This document shows, piece after piece, positions 1 to 8,083 of a stretch of 64,000 nt of DNA. The DNA lies in the NCBI RefSeq assembly GCF_012933465.1, contig NZ_JABBND010000001.1, forward strand, positions 744,001 through 808,000, given 5' to 3'. Position 1 is the stretch's first letter. Each line of letters starts with the position of its first letter. Both the position numbers and the translations under genes were made by a program. The notes under the pieces were generated by a model. That model made no database searches. It was not told where the DNA came from and saw only the letters and a list, made by a program, of their open reading frames with translations. The stretch comes from Actinomycetospora sp. TBRC 11914. GTDB lineage: Bacteria > Actinomycetota > Actinomycetes > Mycobacteriales > Pseudonocardiaceae.

Positions 1-1374
1 CTCGGCCTGGATCAGCTGCACCGTCTGGACCCGGCGCGGCACGTTGGTGTGGCTGATCCGGAACTGCAGCCGCTGGCCGTTCTTGGTGTAGATGCCGTCC
101 GGTCCCTTGACCCAGCCGTCCTGGGTGAGGGTCTGGTTGGACTGCGCGGCGTTGCCGGTCGCGATCTGCGAGTAGGTGTCCTGGTAGCCCTGCTGATTGG
201 GCAGGTAGATCAGGCTCTGCAGCGGCGCGGCGTCGGGCTGGACGCCGCGCACCAGCTTGTCGACGATCTCCTGGCGGTTCACGCACTGCGCGAACGCCTG
301 GCGCACCGCCTTGTCGGCGAAGAGCGGGTTCTTGAAGTTCATGTCCAGGTGCTCGTAGGTGGACCCCGTCGTCGCCTGGAACTTCACGCCCTGGGCGGCG
401 AGCCCGCGCAGCAGGTTCGCCGCGTTGACGTCGACCTGCGGCGCGGCGACCTGGACCTCGTTGTTCTGCAGTGCCTGGGCCTCGGCCGTCGCGTCGGCGA
501 TGTTGCGGTAGGTGATGCTCTCCGGCCCGCCCGGGTTCCCCTTCCAGGCCGGGTTGCGGGTCAGCTTCACCGACTGGTCCTGCACCCAGCTGTCGAGCTG
601 GTAGGGGCCCGACGACAGGTCGACCGACTTGTCGAAGCCGTTCCAGCCCTTGTTCCAGAAGTTGGTGATCGCCGCGATCTGCGCGGGCGGCGACTGCGGG
701 GTGATCTGGCGGATGTCCGGGACGCCGGTCTTGGCCTCGAGGACGTGCGCCGGCAGCAGGTCGAGGTTGCCCTGCCCGAACAGGCCCATGTAGTCGGCGT
801 AGGGCTTGGCGAACGTCGCCTGGAAGGTCTGGTCGTTGAGGCACTGGGCCTGACCGATCTGGTCGTAGCCGTTGGTGCCGGCCGGCGTGAAGCCCGGGAT
901 CTTGCCGCTGCCCACCAGGTAGGCGAGGTAGAAGTCCTTGCAGTTCCAGGGCTGCCCGTCGGACCAGGTCACGCCCGGCTTGATGCGCCACTGCACGGTC
1001 TGCGGGTTCGTCGAGGTCTGGACGATCCCGTCCATCACGTCGCCGTTGACCAGCACCTGACCGTTCGCGTCGACCCAGGTGGCGGTGGAGAGCACCTGGG
1101 TGAGGACGTAGGTGTTGTAGAGCGAGTTCGCGTCCGCGGCATCGTTGTTGTACGCGGTGTACGCCGTGTCCGCGGTGAAGGTCACGCCGGGCCCGGCCTG
1201 CACCTGGGGCGCGTGGTAGACGCCGTTCTGGCTGCCCTTGGCCGTCGGGGCCGAGGTGGAGCCGAAGTTGTCGCCGCCACCGCCCCCACCGCACGCGGCC
1301 ACGAGGGCGAGGAGTGCCGCGGCCGCCGCGGCGAGCATCCAGCGCGAGCGACCGCGCCCGGTGATCCTGGTCAC
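1..1374 (-). CDS. ABC transporter substrate-binding lipoprotein, family 5 (3' end outside window)
   Basis: Extracellular solute-binding lipoprotein of the oligopeptide/dipeptide type (SBP_bac_5), delivering a peptide-like ligand to an ABC importer. The reading frame runs leftward off the window with no stop. The N-terminus has a basic patch, a hydrophobic stretch and a lipobox LVAAC with the lipidated Cys near residue 28, followed by a Gly linker. Family-typical stretches such as WRIKPGVTWSDGQ and VRQAFAQCVNR are visible. GTG at 1374 follows GGAGG by 4 nt; an in-frame GTG one codon upstream is too close to that site. No permease or ATPase gene lies in the window, so the ligand cannot be deduced. 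Family call is secure; substrate unknown. Confidence 0.9.
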   Translation of the reverse strand, partial: MTRITGRGRSRWMLAAAAAALLALVAACGGGGGGDNFGSTSAPTAKGSQNGVYHAPQVQAGPGVTFTADTAYTAYNNDAADANSLYNTYVLTQVLSTATWVDANGQVLVNGDVMDGIVQTSTNPQTVQWRIKPGVTWSDGQPWNCKDFYLAYLVGSGKIPGFTPAGTNGYDQIGQAQCLNDQTFQATFAKPYADYMGLFGQGNLDLLPAHVLEAKTGVPDIRQITPQSPPAQIAAITNFWNKGWNGFDKSVDLSSGPYQLDSWVQDQSVKLTRNPAWKGNPGGPESITYRNIADATAEAQALQNNEVQVAAPQVDVNAANLLRGLAAQGVKFQATTGSTYEHLDMNFKNPLFADKAVRQAFAQCVNRQEIVDKLVRGVQPDAAPLQSLIYLPNQQGYQDTYSQIATGNAAQSNQTLTQDGWVKGPDGIYTKNGQRLQFRISHTNVPRRVQTVQLIQAE

Positions 1375-1547
1375 CACACCTCCAGAGGACGTTTGCGGCG
1401 ACGAGATCGTCTCCTCGCCGCGAGGAACCTAAGTGGTCCAGACCTGTACCGCCACCCCGTGACGTTTCCGCACTGTGACGAGATCCTCGCCCGGAGTACA
1501 CGTCGCACCCGAACGGGCGCTTCACTCCTCAACGACCGCGGACGCGG

Positions 1548-3722
1548 TCAGTTGTTGGCGTCACCGTTGGCCTGTGCCTGGCGCGCCGGCGGGTTCCACC
1601 GGTTCGCCGACGCGAAGGGGCTGACGCCGAGCGGTGGCACCACGACCTCGGTGCGCCCGACCGGGCTCACCAGCGTCGACGCGGCCTGGAACAGCGGCAC
1701 CAGCGGGGTCTCGCGCCAGAGCAGCGGCTCGGCCAGCGCCAGCGCCGTGTCCTCCCCGATCGCGCCCGACGAGGCGCCGTCCAGCACGGACTGCAGCGTC
1801 GGGTCGCAGAAGCCCGTCACCGACAGGGCCTCCGAGGTCTCCGGCGTGCCGTCGCTGTCCAGCGGCGTGGTGGTGGTCGCCCCGGCGCCGCCCGACGGGG
1901 TCGCCGCGGGGGTCGTGCTCGTCGGCGCCGCGGCCGTCGTCGGCTGCCCCGGCGGCGGGGCGGGCGCCGCGGGCGCGACGGTGGTCGTCGTGGGCGGGGC
2001 CGCGGTGGTGGGGCGCGGGACGGCGGGCGACCCGCCCGACGTCGTCGGGGCCTGGCGCCCGGGACAGCCGACCATCGAGTCGAGGTCGGCGATCCGGTCG
2101 CCGCCGACGGGCAGGGCCAGCACCGTGATGTCGGCGACCGCCATGTCGGAGTCCGACTTCGGGATCGGCGGCACGGACGTCGTGGTGCCGCTCGGGGTGC
2201 TCGTCGTGGTGGGCGTCGACGACGGCGGGGCGGGCGAGGTCGTCGTCGTGCCCGGCACGGCCGAGGAGGTCAGCGGCCCCGGGGTCGAGGGCGTGGCGGG
2301 CGCGGACGCCGTGCTCGACGGGATCGGGCCGCGGCCCGGCGGGAACGGGTTGGCCCCGGAGTCGGCCACCACCGTCGTGCCGATGCCCGCCGCGTTGAGC
2401 TCGGCCGCGACGGTCCCGAGGAGCCGGCCGTACGGCGAGGCCTGCGGGGGCGCGGCGAGCCGCAGCCGCAGCGCCTTGCCGTCGAGGGTCCACCGGCCGT
2501 CGCCACCGCGCACGTAGCCGGTCGCGGTGAGCAGCTGGGCGGCCCCGGCCGGGTCCGGCGCGCGGGCGGGCGAGTCGGGCGTGATGGTCGGCGCGTACCC
2601 CGCCTCCGACGGCGCGGTCGCGAAGGCGTCGGCCCGCAGCCCGGAGGCCGGGCCGCCGCCGGTGCCGGCGGCGACGAGGGCGTCGCGGTCGAGCAGTGAC
2701 ACCACGGCCCGGCGGACCCGGGGGTCGGCGAGGGGCCCGTCGTCGCTGCGCAGCGCGAGCTGGACCTCGCTGGCCTCCGGGACGGTCTTCACCGCCAGCG
2801 GCCCGGCCGGGCCCGGCGGGGCGGCCGCGAGCGCGTCGAGCGCCGCCAGGTCCGCGGCGTCCGAGCGGAACTGGGTGGCCTGGACGTCCCCGGTGCGCAC
2901 CCGGTCGATCAGCGAGGCGTGGTCGGCGGCCTGCAGCACGATCTGGTCCGGGACGCCGGGCGTGCCCCAGTAGACGCTGTTGCGGGCCAGGGTGACCTGA
3001 CCCCGGATCCGGTCGACGAGGCGGATCGCGTACGGCCCGCCGGACACCGGGATGTTGTCCTGCAGGGCCCCACCCCACGACCCGGGGGCGTCCTTGAGCA
3101 GGTGGGCGGGGAGCAGCGCGTCGAACAGCGTGGGCCACGCCGGGTACGGCCGGTCGAAGACGACGTCGACCGCCTTGCCGCCCGCCCGGGAGCGCACGTC
3201 GGAGATCGCCCGGTACCCGGCGGCGTCGACGACGCCGGGCTGCGAGCGCATCTGCTGCCAGAGGTAGACGAAGTCCTCGGCCGCGATCGGCGCGTTGTCG
3301 CTCCACGCGGCGGCGGGCGCGATCTCGTAGGACACGGTGTACGGCCGGGTGGAGGTGACCTTCGCCGAGGTGACGACCGTGGTGTCGAGCCGCCGCACGC
3401 CGTCGGCCCCGATGCGGAACGCCGAGGGCAGGACCAGCGCGGCCGTCGTCCGGCTCGTCGGCGTGAGGTCGGCGATGCGGTGCACGTTGAAGCCGACCCC
3501 GAGGTCGTCGACCCCGATCCGCAGCTGCGTCGGGTCCGGCTCGAGCTGGGGCTGCGGCTTCGTGGGCGCCGGCGTCGGGGCCTGCCCGACGATCGGGGGC
3601 GGCGCGGTGCTGCACCCCGCGAGGGCCAGCAGGACCACGAGCAGCCCCGCCGCGAGCACCCGGATCCGTCCCCACCGACACGACCTCGCGCCACGGCGGA
3701 CGGCTCGGGGTGTCGGGGCCAT
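1548..3722 (-). CDS. ABC transporter substrate-binding lipoprotein with two Pro/Thr-rich inserts
   Basis: Second family-5 solute-binding lipoprotein, 724 aa, upstream of and co-oriented with the first (173 nt gap). Lipobox LALAGC puts the lipidated Cys near residue 37. The SBP fold is recognisable (VLARNSVYWG-like and YTVSYEIAPAAAWSDNAP stretches; C-terminal ETPLVPLFQA). It is longer than the usual 500-560 aa because of two low-complexity Pro/Thr/Ser/Ala stretches, about residues 461-520 and 556-628, inside the second half of the fold rather than at an end. ATG 3722 is chosen because it gives an intact signal sequence. The promoter must lie in the 155-nt gap shared with the divergent gene at 3878, which holds a candidate iron box. 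Ligand unknown. Confidence 0.88.
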   Translation of the reverse strand: MAPTPRAVRRGARSCRWGRIRVLAAGLLVVLLALAGCSTAPPPIVGQAPTPAPTKPQPQLEPDPTQLRIGVDDLGVGFNVHRIADLTPTSRTTAALVLPSAFRIGADGVRRLDTTVVTSAKVTSTRPYTVSYEIAPAAAWSDNAPIAAEDFVYLWQQMRSQPGVVDAAGYRAISDVRSRAGGKAVDVVFDRPYPAWPTLFDALLPAHLLKDAPGSWGGALQDNIPVSGGPYAIRLVDRIRGQVTLARNSVYWGTPGVPDQIVLQAADHASLIDRVRTGDVQATQFRSDAADLAALDALAAAPPGPAGPLAVKTVPEASEVQLALRSDDGPLADPRVRRAVVSLLDRDALVAAGTGGGPASGLRADAFATAPSEAGYAPTITPDSPARAPDPAGAAQLLTATGYVRGGDGRWTLDGKALRLRLAAPPQASPYGRLLGTVAAELNAAGIGTTVVADSGANPFPPGRGPIPSSTASAPATPSTPGPLTSSAVPGTTTTSPAPPSSTPTTTSTPSGTTTSVPPIPKSDSDMAVADITVLALPVGGDRIADLDSMVGCPGRQAPTTSGGSPAVPRPTTAAPPTTTTVAPAAPAPPPGQPTTAAAPTSTTPAATPSGGAGATTTTPLDSDGTPETSEALSVTGFCDPTLQSVLDGASSGAIGEDTALALAEPLLWRETPLVPLFQAASTLVSPVGRTEVVVPPLGVSPFASANRWNPPARQAQANGDANN

Positions 3723-3859
3723 GTCGGGCTCGGGAGGAACCTCTCCGCCGCGCCCGCGGCCGGCGCCGTCGGGCCCGCGGCCTGCTGGGGTACGGGGATC
3801 GCCATCGTGGCACGCGGCCGCGGCGGGCCCGTCGTCGGCCCTTTCGTCACCGGCGCTCG

Positions 3860-3878
3860 TCAGGTTAGCCTCACCTCA
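3860..3878 (+). promoter_or_regulatory. Candidate IdeR/DtxR iron box
   Basis: The 19-nt stretch matches the mycobacterial IdeR consensus TTAGGTTAGGCTAACCTAA at 15 of 19 positions by eye (core AGGTTAGCCTCACCT). It overlaps TAGCCT (3866-3871), a good -10 box six nt upstream of the ATG at 3878. Bound repressor would therefore block transcription of the small Cys-rich gene directly. It also sits about 140 nt upstream of the divergent solute-binding gene at 3722. A second match lies before efeU at 60284. Confidence 0.6.
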
Positions 3879-4192
3879 TGGCATCCGGGGCGACGACGGC
3901 GAGCTGGGTGGACGCCCTGGCCCGTCTCCGACCACGGGACCGTGCGAAGGCGCTGACCGATCCGCCCCGCAAGCACGGGCAGGTCGAGCGGCCCGCGGTG
4001 ACGCGGCTGACCGTCGACCCGAAGCGGGCGTGTGCGATCACCGGCGCGAAGCGGGTCAAGAAGAAGTGCTGCCGATCCACCCCGCGCTGCAAGGGCTGCC
4101 CCGTCGTGCTGATGCGCGCCGCACGCGCCGCGGAGTCCGGGCTCACCGGCAAGGACCTGGCGAAGGCCGTCAAGCGCGCCCGCGCCGCGTAG
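3878..4192 (+). CDS. Small conserved protein with CC-C-CP cysteine motif, probably iron-regulated
   Basis: 104-aa basic protein of unknown function. The centre reads KKKCCRSTPRCKGCPVV: four Cys within about ten residues, spaced like a metal- or cluster-binding knuckle, in a Lys/Arg-rich context. No signal peptide or membrane segment. ATG 3878 has no Shine-Dalgarno; a TAGCCT -10 box six nt upstream suggests a leaderless transcript starting at or next to the ATG. The same bases form a candidate iron box, so expression is probably repressed in iron-replete cells. I recognise it only as a short uncharacterised actinobacterial protein. A role in iron-sulfur or metal handling is inference. Confidence 0.75.
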   Translation: MASGATTASWVDALARLRPRDRAKALTDPPRKHGQVERPAVTRLTVDPKRACAITGAKRVKKKCCRSTPRCKGCPVVLMRAARAAESGLTGKDLAKAVKRARAA

Positions 4193-4197
4193 CCGCC

Positions 4198-4674
4198 TCA
4201 GGTCTCCAGGACCGGCGTCTCGCCGGTGGTGACCGCGTCGTCGTCGAGGTCGTCGTCGCGGCCGTCGTGGTGGTCGTCGTCGTCGAGCAGGGCCCGCAGC
4301 TGCGGCAGCAGCGCGCGGTCGGAGGGCAGCCAGTCGAGGTCGTCGAGCTCGTCGGGACCGACCCAGCGCAGCGCGAGGTGCTCCAGCGCGTGCGGCTCCG
4401 CGCCGTCGACCGGGGTGGCGCGGTAGAAGCGCAGCAGGAGGTCCGTGCCGCGGCGGCCCTCGACCGGCATGTCCGGCCCGAGCCGTTCCCCGACCACCAC
4501 CGGCAGCCCCAGCTCCTCGCGCAGCTCCCGCACGAGCGCCGCCCGCTCGCTCTCCCCCGGTTCGACGGAGCCGCCCGGCAGCTCCCAGCACCCCCGCATG
4601 TCCGCCGGCTCGGCGCGCTGCGCCGCGAGCAGCCTCCCGCCGGCCACGACCGCCGCCCCCACCACGACCTGCAC
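4198..4674 (-). CDS. Nudix hydrolase, MutT/CTP-pyrophosphohydrolase-like
   Basis: 158-aa Nudix hydrolase, expected to cleave a nucleoside diphosphate linked to X, possibly an oxidised or non-canonical nucleotide. The Nudix box is complete (about residues 35-57: GG, GES, then REL-REELGL), so metal binding and catalysis should be intact. The N-terminus is the short MutT-type beginning. The C-terminus ends in an unusual acidic tail (runs of Asp with two His, about residues 128-150) beyond the fold. GTG 4674 is the only start giving a complete first strand; an ATG at 4682 is out of frame. Divergent from the pterin dehydratase gene at 4743. The exact substrate cannot be told from sequence. Confidence 0.88.
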   Translation of the reverse strand: MQVVVGAAVVAGGRLLAAQRAEPADMRGCWELPGGSVEPGESERAALVRELREELGLPVVVGERLGPDMPVEGRRGTDLLLRFYRATPVDGAEPHALEHLALRWVGPDELDDLDWLPSDRALLPQLRALLDDDDHHDGRDDDLDDDAVTTGETPVLET

Positions 4675-4742
4675 CGGTCCATCGTCGCCCCCGCCGTGTC
4701 CTGGCGCTGACCGGAGCGTTCCGGGCGTGTCACGATGACGCC

Positions 4743-5036
4743 ATGGCCGACCTGCTCAGCGACGACGCCGTGGCCGACGCCCTCTCCCGCCTCCCCGGCT
4801 GGGAGCGCGACGGGGCCGAGATCGTGCGGACGGTGCAGCTGCCGTCGTTCCGGGCCGCGATCGCCACCGTCGACGACGTGGCCGACGCCGCCGAGGACGC
4901 CGACCACCACCCGGACATCGACATCCGCTACCGCACGCTGACCTTCCGCCTCTCGACCCACTCGGAGGGCGGCCTCACCGCGAAGGACCCGGACCTCGCG
5001 GGGAAGATCTCCGCGGCGGTCGACGCGCACTCCTGA
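4743..5036 (+). CDS. 4a-hydroxytetrahydrobiopterin (pterin-4-alpha-carbinolamine) dehydratase
   Basis: 97-aa member of the PCD/DCoH family, which dehydrates 4a-hydroxy-tetrahydropterins during pterin cofactor recycling. The family signature is visible: WERDG near the N-terminus, [20 protein letters not shown] in the centre, and GGLTAKD at the end. The central His pair and the following HPD are the usual active-site residues. ATG 4743. Only two nucleotides separate its stop from the GTG of the MFS gene, so the two are very likely one transcript. No aromatic amino acid hydroxylase is encoded nearby, so the physiological substrate is unclear. Confidence 0.92.
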   Translation: MADLLSDDAVADALSRLPGWERDGAEIVRTVQLPSFRAAIATVDDVADAAEDADHHPDIDIRYRTLTFRLSTHSEGGLTAKDPDLAGKISAAVDAHS

Positions 5037-5038
5037 GC

Positions 5039-6214
5039 GTGGCCGGCGGGTCGCCGCTGCGCTCCCGCCCCTTCCTCGCCGTCCTCGCCGCCACCCTGGC
5101 GGCGTTCGGCGGGTACGCGCTCCTGCTCCCGGTCCTGCCGCTCTGGGTGGCCTCCGGCGGCGCGGGGCCGGCGCTCGCGGGGTCGGTGACCGGGGTGTTC
5201 ATGGCCGCGACGGTCGTGACCCAGCTCGGGGTCCCGGCCCTCCTGCGCGCGGTCGGTCACCGCGCCGCGCTGATCGGCGCGGCGCTGGCGCTCGGCGCGC
5301 CGGCCGCGGTACTCGTCCTCTCGCCCTCGCCCTGGCTGGCGATGCCGGTGGCGGTCGTCCGCGGCGTCGGCTTCGGGGTGCTGACGGTGGCCGGGGCGGC
5401 GCTGGTGTCCGACCTCGTGCCCGCGAGCGTCCGCGGCCGGGCGACCGGGGTGTACGGCGTCGCCATCGGGCTCCCGCAGCTCGTGCTCCTCACGGGCGGG
5501 GTGTGGGCGTGGGCGCGGCTCGGACCGGTGCCCGTCCTCCTCGCCGGGGCGGTGCTGCCACTGCTGGCGCTCCCCGCGATGGCGCTGCTGCCGCGGCGGG
5601 TGGCGGTGGCCGGTCCGGGGGCCGGATCGCCTGCGGGTCCCGACGACGACGGCCGGTTCCTGCGGGCCGCCGCGGCGCCCTGGCTGGTGATGCTGGTGTG
5701 CGCGGGCAGCGCCGGCGGTGTCATCACCGTCCTGCCGCTCGCGCAGCCGGCCGGGCCGGCGGCCGGGGCTCTGTTCGCGCTGACGGCCGCGCAGCTCGTG
5801 GGACGCAGCGTGACCGGCGAGCTCGGGGACCGCCTCGGGCTGACGGGCCGGCTCACCGCGCCCGCCCTGGTCGTCGCGGCCCTCGGCGCGGGCGTCGTGG
5901 CCTGGGGGCTGGTCGGGGCCGGGACCGCGGCCGTCGTCGCCGGCGCCGGGCTGGTGGGGCTCGGCTTCGGCGGGGTGCAGAACGACACGCTGGTCACGCT
6001 CTTCACGCGGGCCGGGCCGGGGCGCTCCGGGACCGCCAGCAGCGTGTGGAACACCGCCTACGACGCCGGCACCGGGGTGGGCGCCACCGCCCTCTCGGCG
6101 GTGCTCGGCGCCGCCGGCGCGCCCTGGTCGTTCGTCGTCGCCGCGCTGGCGTGCACCCTGACCCTCGGAAGCGCTCCGTGGCTGTCGCCGCGGCCGGATG
6201 AGACAGCCGGGTGA
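5039..6214 (+). CDS. MFS transporter
   Basis: 391-aa integral membrane protein of the major facilitator superfamily, with about twelve hydrophobic segments in two halves separated by a short hydrophilic loop near residues 195-215. The first half carries an RGVGFGVLTVAGAALVSD-type stretch and GRATGVYGV, typical of drug/metabolite exporters. GTG 5039 begins two nt after the stop of the pterin dehydratase, indicating translational coupling. Substrate is not predictable; a proton-driven efflux pump is the usual role for this subgroup. Confidence 0.87.
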   Translation: MAGGSPLRSRPFLAVLAATLAAFGGYALLLPVLPLWVASGGAGPALAGSVTGVFMAATVVTQLGVPALLRAVGHRAALIGAALALGAPAAVLVLSPSPWLAMPVAVVRGVGFGVLTVAGAALVSDLVPASVRGRATGVYGVAIGLPQLVLLTGGVWAWARLGPVPVLLAGAVLPLLALPAMALLPRRVAVAGPGAGSPAGPDDDGRFLRAAAAPWLVMLVCAGSAGGVITVLPLAQPAGPAAGALFALTAAQLVGRSVTGELGDRLGLTGRLTAPALVVAALGAGVVAWGLVGAGTAAVVAGAGLVGLGFGGVQNDTLVTLFTRAGPGRSGTASSVWNTAYDAGTGVGATALSAVLGAAGAPWSFVVAALACTLTLGSAPWLSPRPDETAG

Positions 6215-6322
6215 CGTCGACCCGGCGTCCGGGTGGTGCCCCCCCGCCATGCTGACATCGCGACGTCTCCGGGCGATCACCGGGTGCGCCCAGCCGGGCG
6301 CGCTGCGAGGCGGGAGGGCGTC

Positions 6323-6853
6323 GTGCGTCGGATGTTGCTCGCCGTCGCGTCGGGAGCGGTCGGGATGATGGTCGTCGCGCGGCTCGCCACGCTGCTGACG
6401 CTCGCTCCGGCCGGCTTCCCCGAGCCGTGGGAGCTCTCGGACCCTCCCGTCGCGGCCGCCCCGTCCGACGCAGCCGCCGTGCCCGCCGCTGGTGGCCCCA
6501 CCCCGGCGCCGGCCGTCGCCGCCGTCGTCTCCGGTCTGCCGTCCGCTCCCGTCGCCGCGCCGCCGACGAGCGCCGCGCCTGTCCCGGCCCACGCGGGCGC
6601 CGGGCCGAGCGCCCGACCCGCGGCCCCCGCCGCCCGTGCCGCGGCCCCGGCCGCCGGGTCGGCCGCCTCGTCGTCGGGGTCGGACGCGTCGTCGGCGCGG
6701 GCCGCGACCGGCTCGTCCGCCGCGGCCCCGGCGGCTCCCGACACGGCGACGGCGCGGAGCGCGTCCGGCTCGGGCGGGTCGGGCGGGTCGGGCGGGTCGT
6801 CGGCCCCGGCGGTGCACGCGTGCGTCACGGTGGTGTGCCTGAACGTCGGCTGA
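6323..6853 (+). CDS. Membrane-anchored Ala/Pro/Ser-rich protein, unknown function
   Basis: 176-aa protein with one N-terminal hydrophobic segment (MLLAVASGAVGMMVVARLA), then about 110 residues of Ala/Pro/Ser low complexity, a (GGS)n linker, and a short C-terminal end HACVTVVCLNVG with two Cys. GTG 6323 is chosen over the earlier in-frame start at 6233 because GGGAGGG lies 4 nt upstream and the protein then begins with a proper signal/anchor sequence. The layout suggests an anchored or exported stalk presenting a tiny Cys-containing tip, perhaps a disulfide loop. No family recognised. Confidence 0.6.
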   Translation: MRRMLLAVASGAVGMMVVARLATLLTLAPAGFPEPWELSDPPVAAAPSDAAAVPAAGGPTPAPAVAAVVSGLPSAPVAAPPTSAAPVPAHAGAGPSARPAAPAARAAAPAAGSAASSSGSDASSARAATGSSAAAPAAPDTATARSASGSGGSGGSGGSSAPAVHACVTVVCLNVG

Positions 6854-6887
6854 TCCTCAAGGCCGGCGAGGGGGGCGAGGGGGCGGC

Positions 6888-7320
6888 GGGGCGAGGGGCA
6901 CCCCACGCACCCGCGCGGTCCTCCACCTCTGCCTCATGTGCCCCTGATCACGCAGCCCCGCTCGAGGCTGTGGCGCTTCCAGCACGCTCCACCAACGACG
7001 GGTACACCAGGCAGCTCGGCGGCGCCGCCCATCTGCCCCACGTGCCCCTGATCAACCAGCCCGCGACCAGCCACGGGGCGAGGGGCACAGCACGCACCTC
7101 GGCGGCCCTCCGCCCCTGCCTCATGTGCCCCTGATCACGCAGCCCCGACCGAGGTTGTGGCGCCTCCAGCACGCTCCACCCACGACGGGTACACCAGGCA
7201 GCTCGGCGGCGCCGCCCATCTGCCCCACGTGCCCCTGATCAACCAGCCCGGGACCAGCGCCGACCCGAGGGGCACAGCACGCAGACCCGGCCGCCCACAG
7301 GCCGGTCTCCAGTGCCCCTG
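6888..7320. repeat. 187-bp tandem repeat, two full copies and a partial third
   Basis: Copy A 6888-7074, copy B 7075-7261, partial copy C 7262 to about 7320, exact period 187 bp with few differences between A and B. Each unit contains GAGGGGCAC near its start and GTGCCCCTGAT twice, which are mutually complementary and could form hairpins. Shared landmarks are GGTACACCAGGCAGCTCGGC and CATCTGCCCCACGTGCCCC. The block fills the gap between the gene ending at 6853 and the one ending at 7348 (convergent). No coding signal seen in it. Confidence 0.85.
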
Positions 7321-7347
7321 GGCAGGCCGCCGGGACCGGGGCCGCTC

Positions 7348-7980
7348 TCAGCCGGCCGGGACCACCGTCGGGGTCGGCACGTGGTCGGCGTGCACCGCGG
7401 CGAGGCAGTCGTCGAGCAGGGACACGAGCAGGGCGTCCCGCGCCGCGGTGTCCAGCCCGGCGGCGCGCGCCGCGACGAGCAGGTGGGCGCAGGCGTGGTT
7501 GACCGGGCCGACGTGGAGCAGCGTCGCGACCCGTCCGCCGGCACCGTCGCCGGGGTCACGGCCCTCCGCGCGCCTCCGGGCGGCCTTGGCCTGCGCCTCC
7601 TCGACGCGCCGGGCGAGGCGGGTGAAGAAGCGGCTGCCCGGGTCGAGACGCAGGCCGGCGCGGGCCACCGCGGCGAGCACCACGGGACGGACCGGGCCGT
7701 CGACGCCGCGCCCGGCGCCGACCAGGTCGACCGCCCGCAGGCCCAGCTGCTGGCGGGCCTCGTGCGACACCGCGTCGTTGACCTGCCACGCGAGGGCGGC
7801 CACGGCCGGGTGGGTACAGCGAGGACGGTCGGTGAAGCGCTCGCCGGCGAGTACGGACACGTACTCCATGACGCAGCTGCCCGAACGCGCGTCGCGGTGG
7901 GCGCCCGCCTCGAGGACGGGCATCCCGTCCGGTGCGACGGTGGGTGGGACGAACGGCGACGACGGGTGGTTGATCGGCAT
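7348..7980 (-). CDS. Conserved actinobacterial protein of unknown function
   Basis: 210-aa soluble protein. The stretch GSCVMEYVSVLAGERFTDRP followed by CTHPAVAALAWQVND resembles a conserved uncharacterised family I associate with Streptomyces and relatives. The first Cys, Glu and Tyr and the CTHP motif look like the conserved core. The middle is helical and Arg/Ala-rich. ATG 7980 has AGGGGG about 6 nt upstream. The next gene on the same strand is the GPP34 gene (start 8791), ending about 100 nt before this one begins, so they may be co-transcribed. No function is assigned. Confidence 0.78.
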   Translation of the reverse strand: MPINHPSSPFVPPTVAPDGMPVLEAGAHRDARSGSCVMEYVSVLAGERFTDRPRCTHPAVAALAWQVNDAVSHEARQQLGLRAVDLVGAGRGVDGPVRPVVLAAVARAGLRLDPGSRFFTRLARRVEEAQAKAARRRAEGRDPGDGAGGRVATLLHVGPVNHACAHLLVAARAAGLDTAARDALLVSLLDDCLAAVHADHVPTPTVVPAG

Positions 7981-8083
7981 GGCGTGCCCCCTCGGTCCGG
8001 GCGCTGCTCGCGGAACGGATCGAGCCTAGACCGCTCAGCGCCCGATCGGGACCCGTCGGCGCCTCGGGTTCCGTCTCATGGGG

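Noticed and set aside
49-2517. Long rightward open frame of 822 codons at the left edge.
   Set aside because: It is antisense to two clear solute-binding protein genes and its translation is low-complexity Arg/Val/Gly sequence without any family motif.
6888-7320. CRISPR array.
   Set aside because: The period is 187 bp, units are repeated throughout rather than as short repeats with unique spacers, and there are only two full copies.
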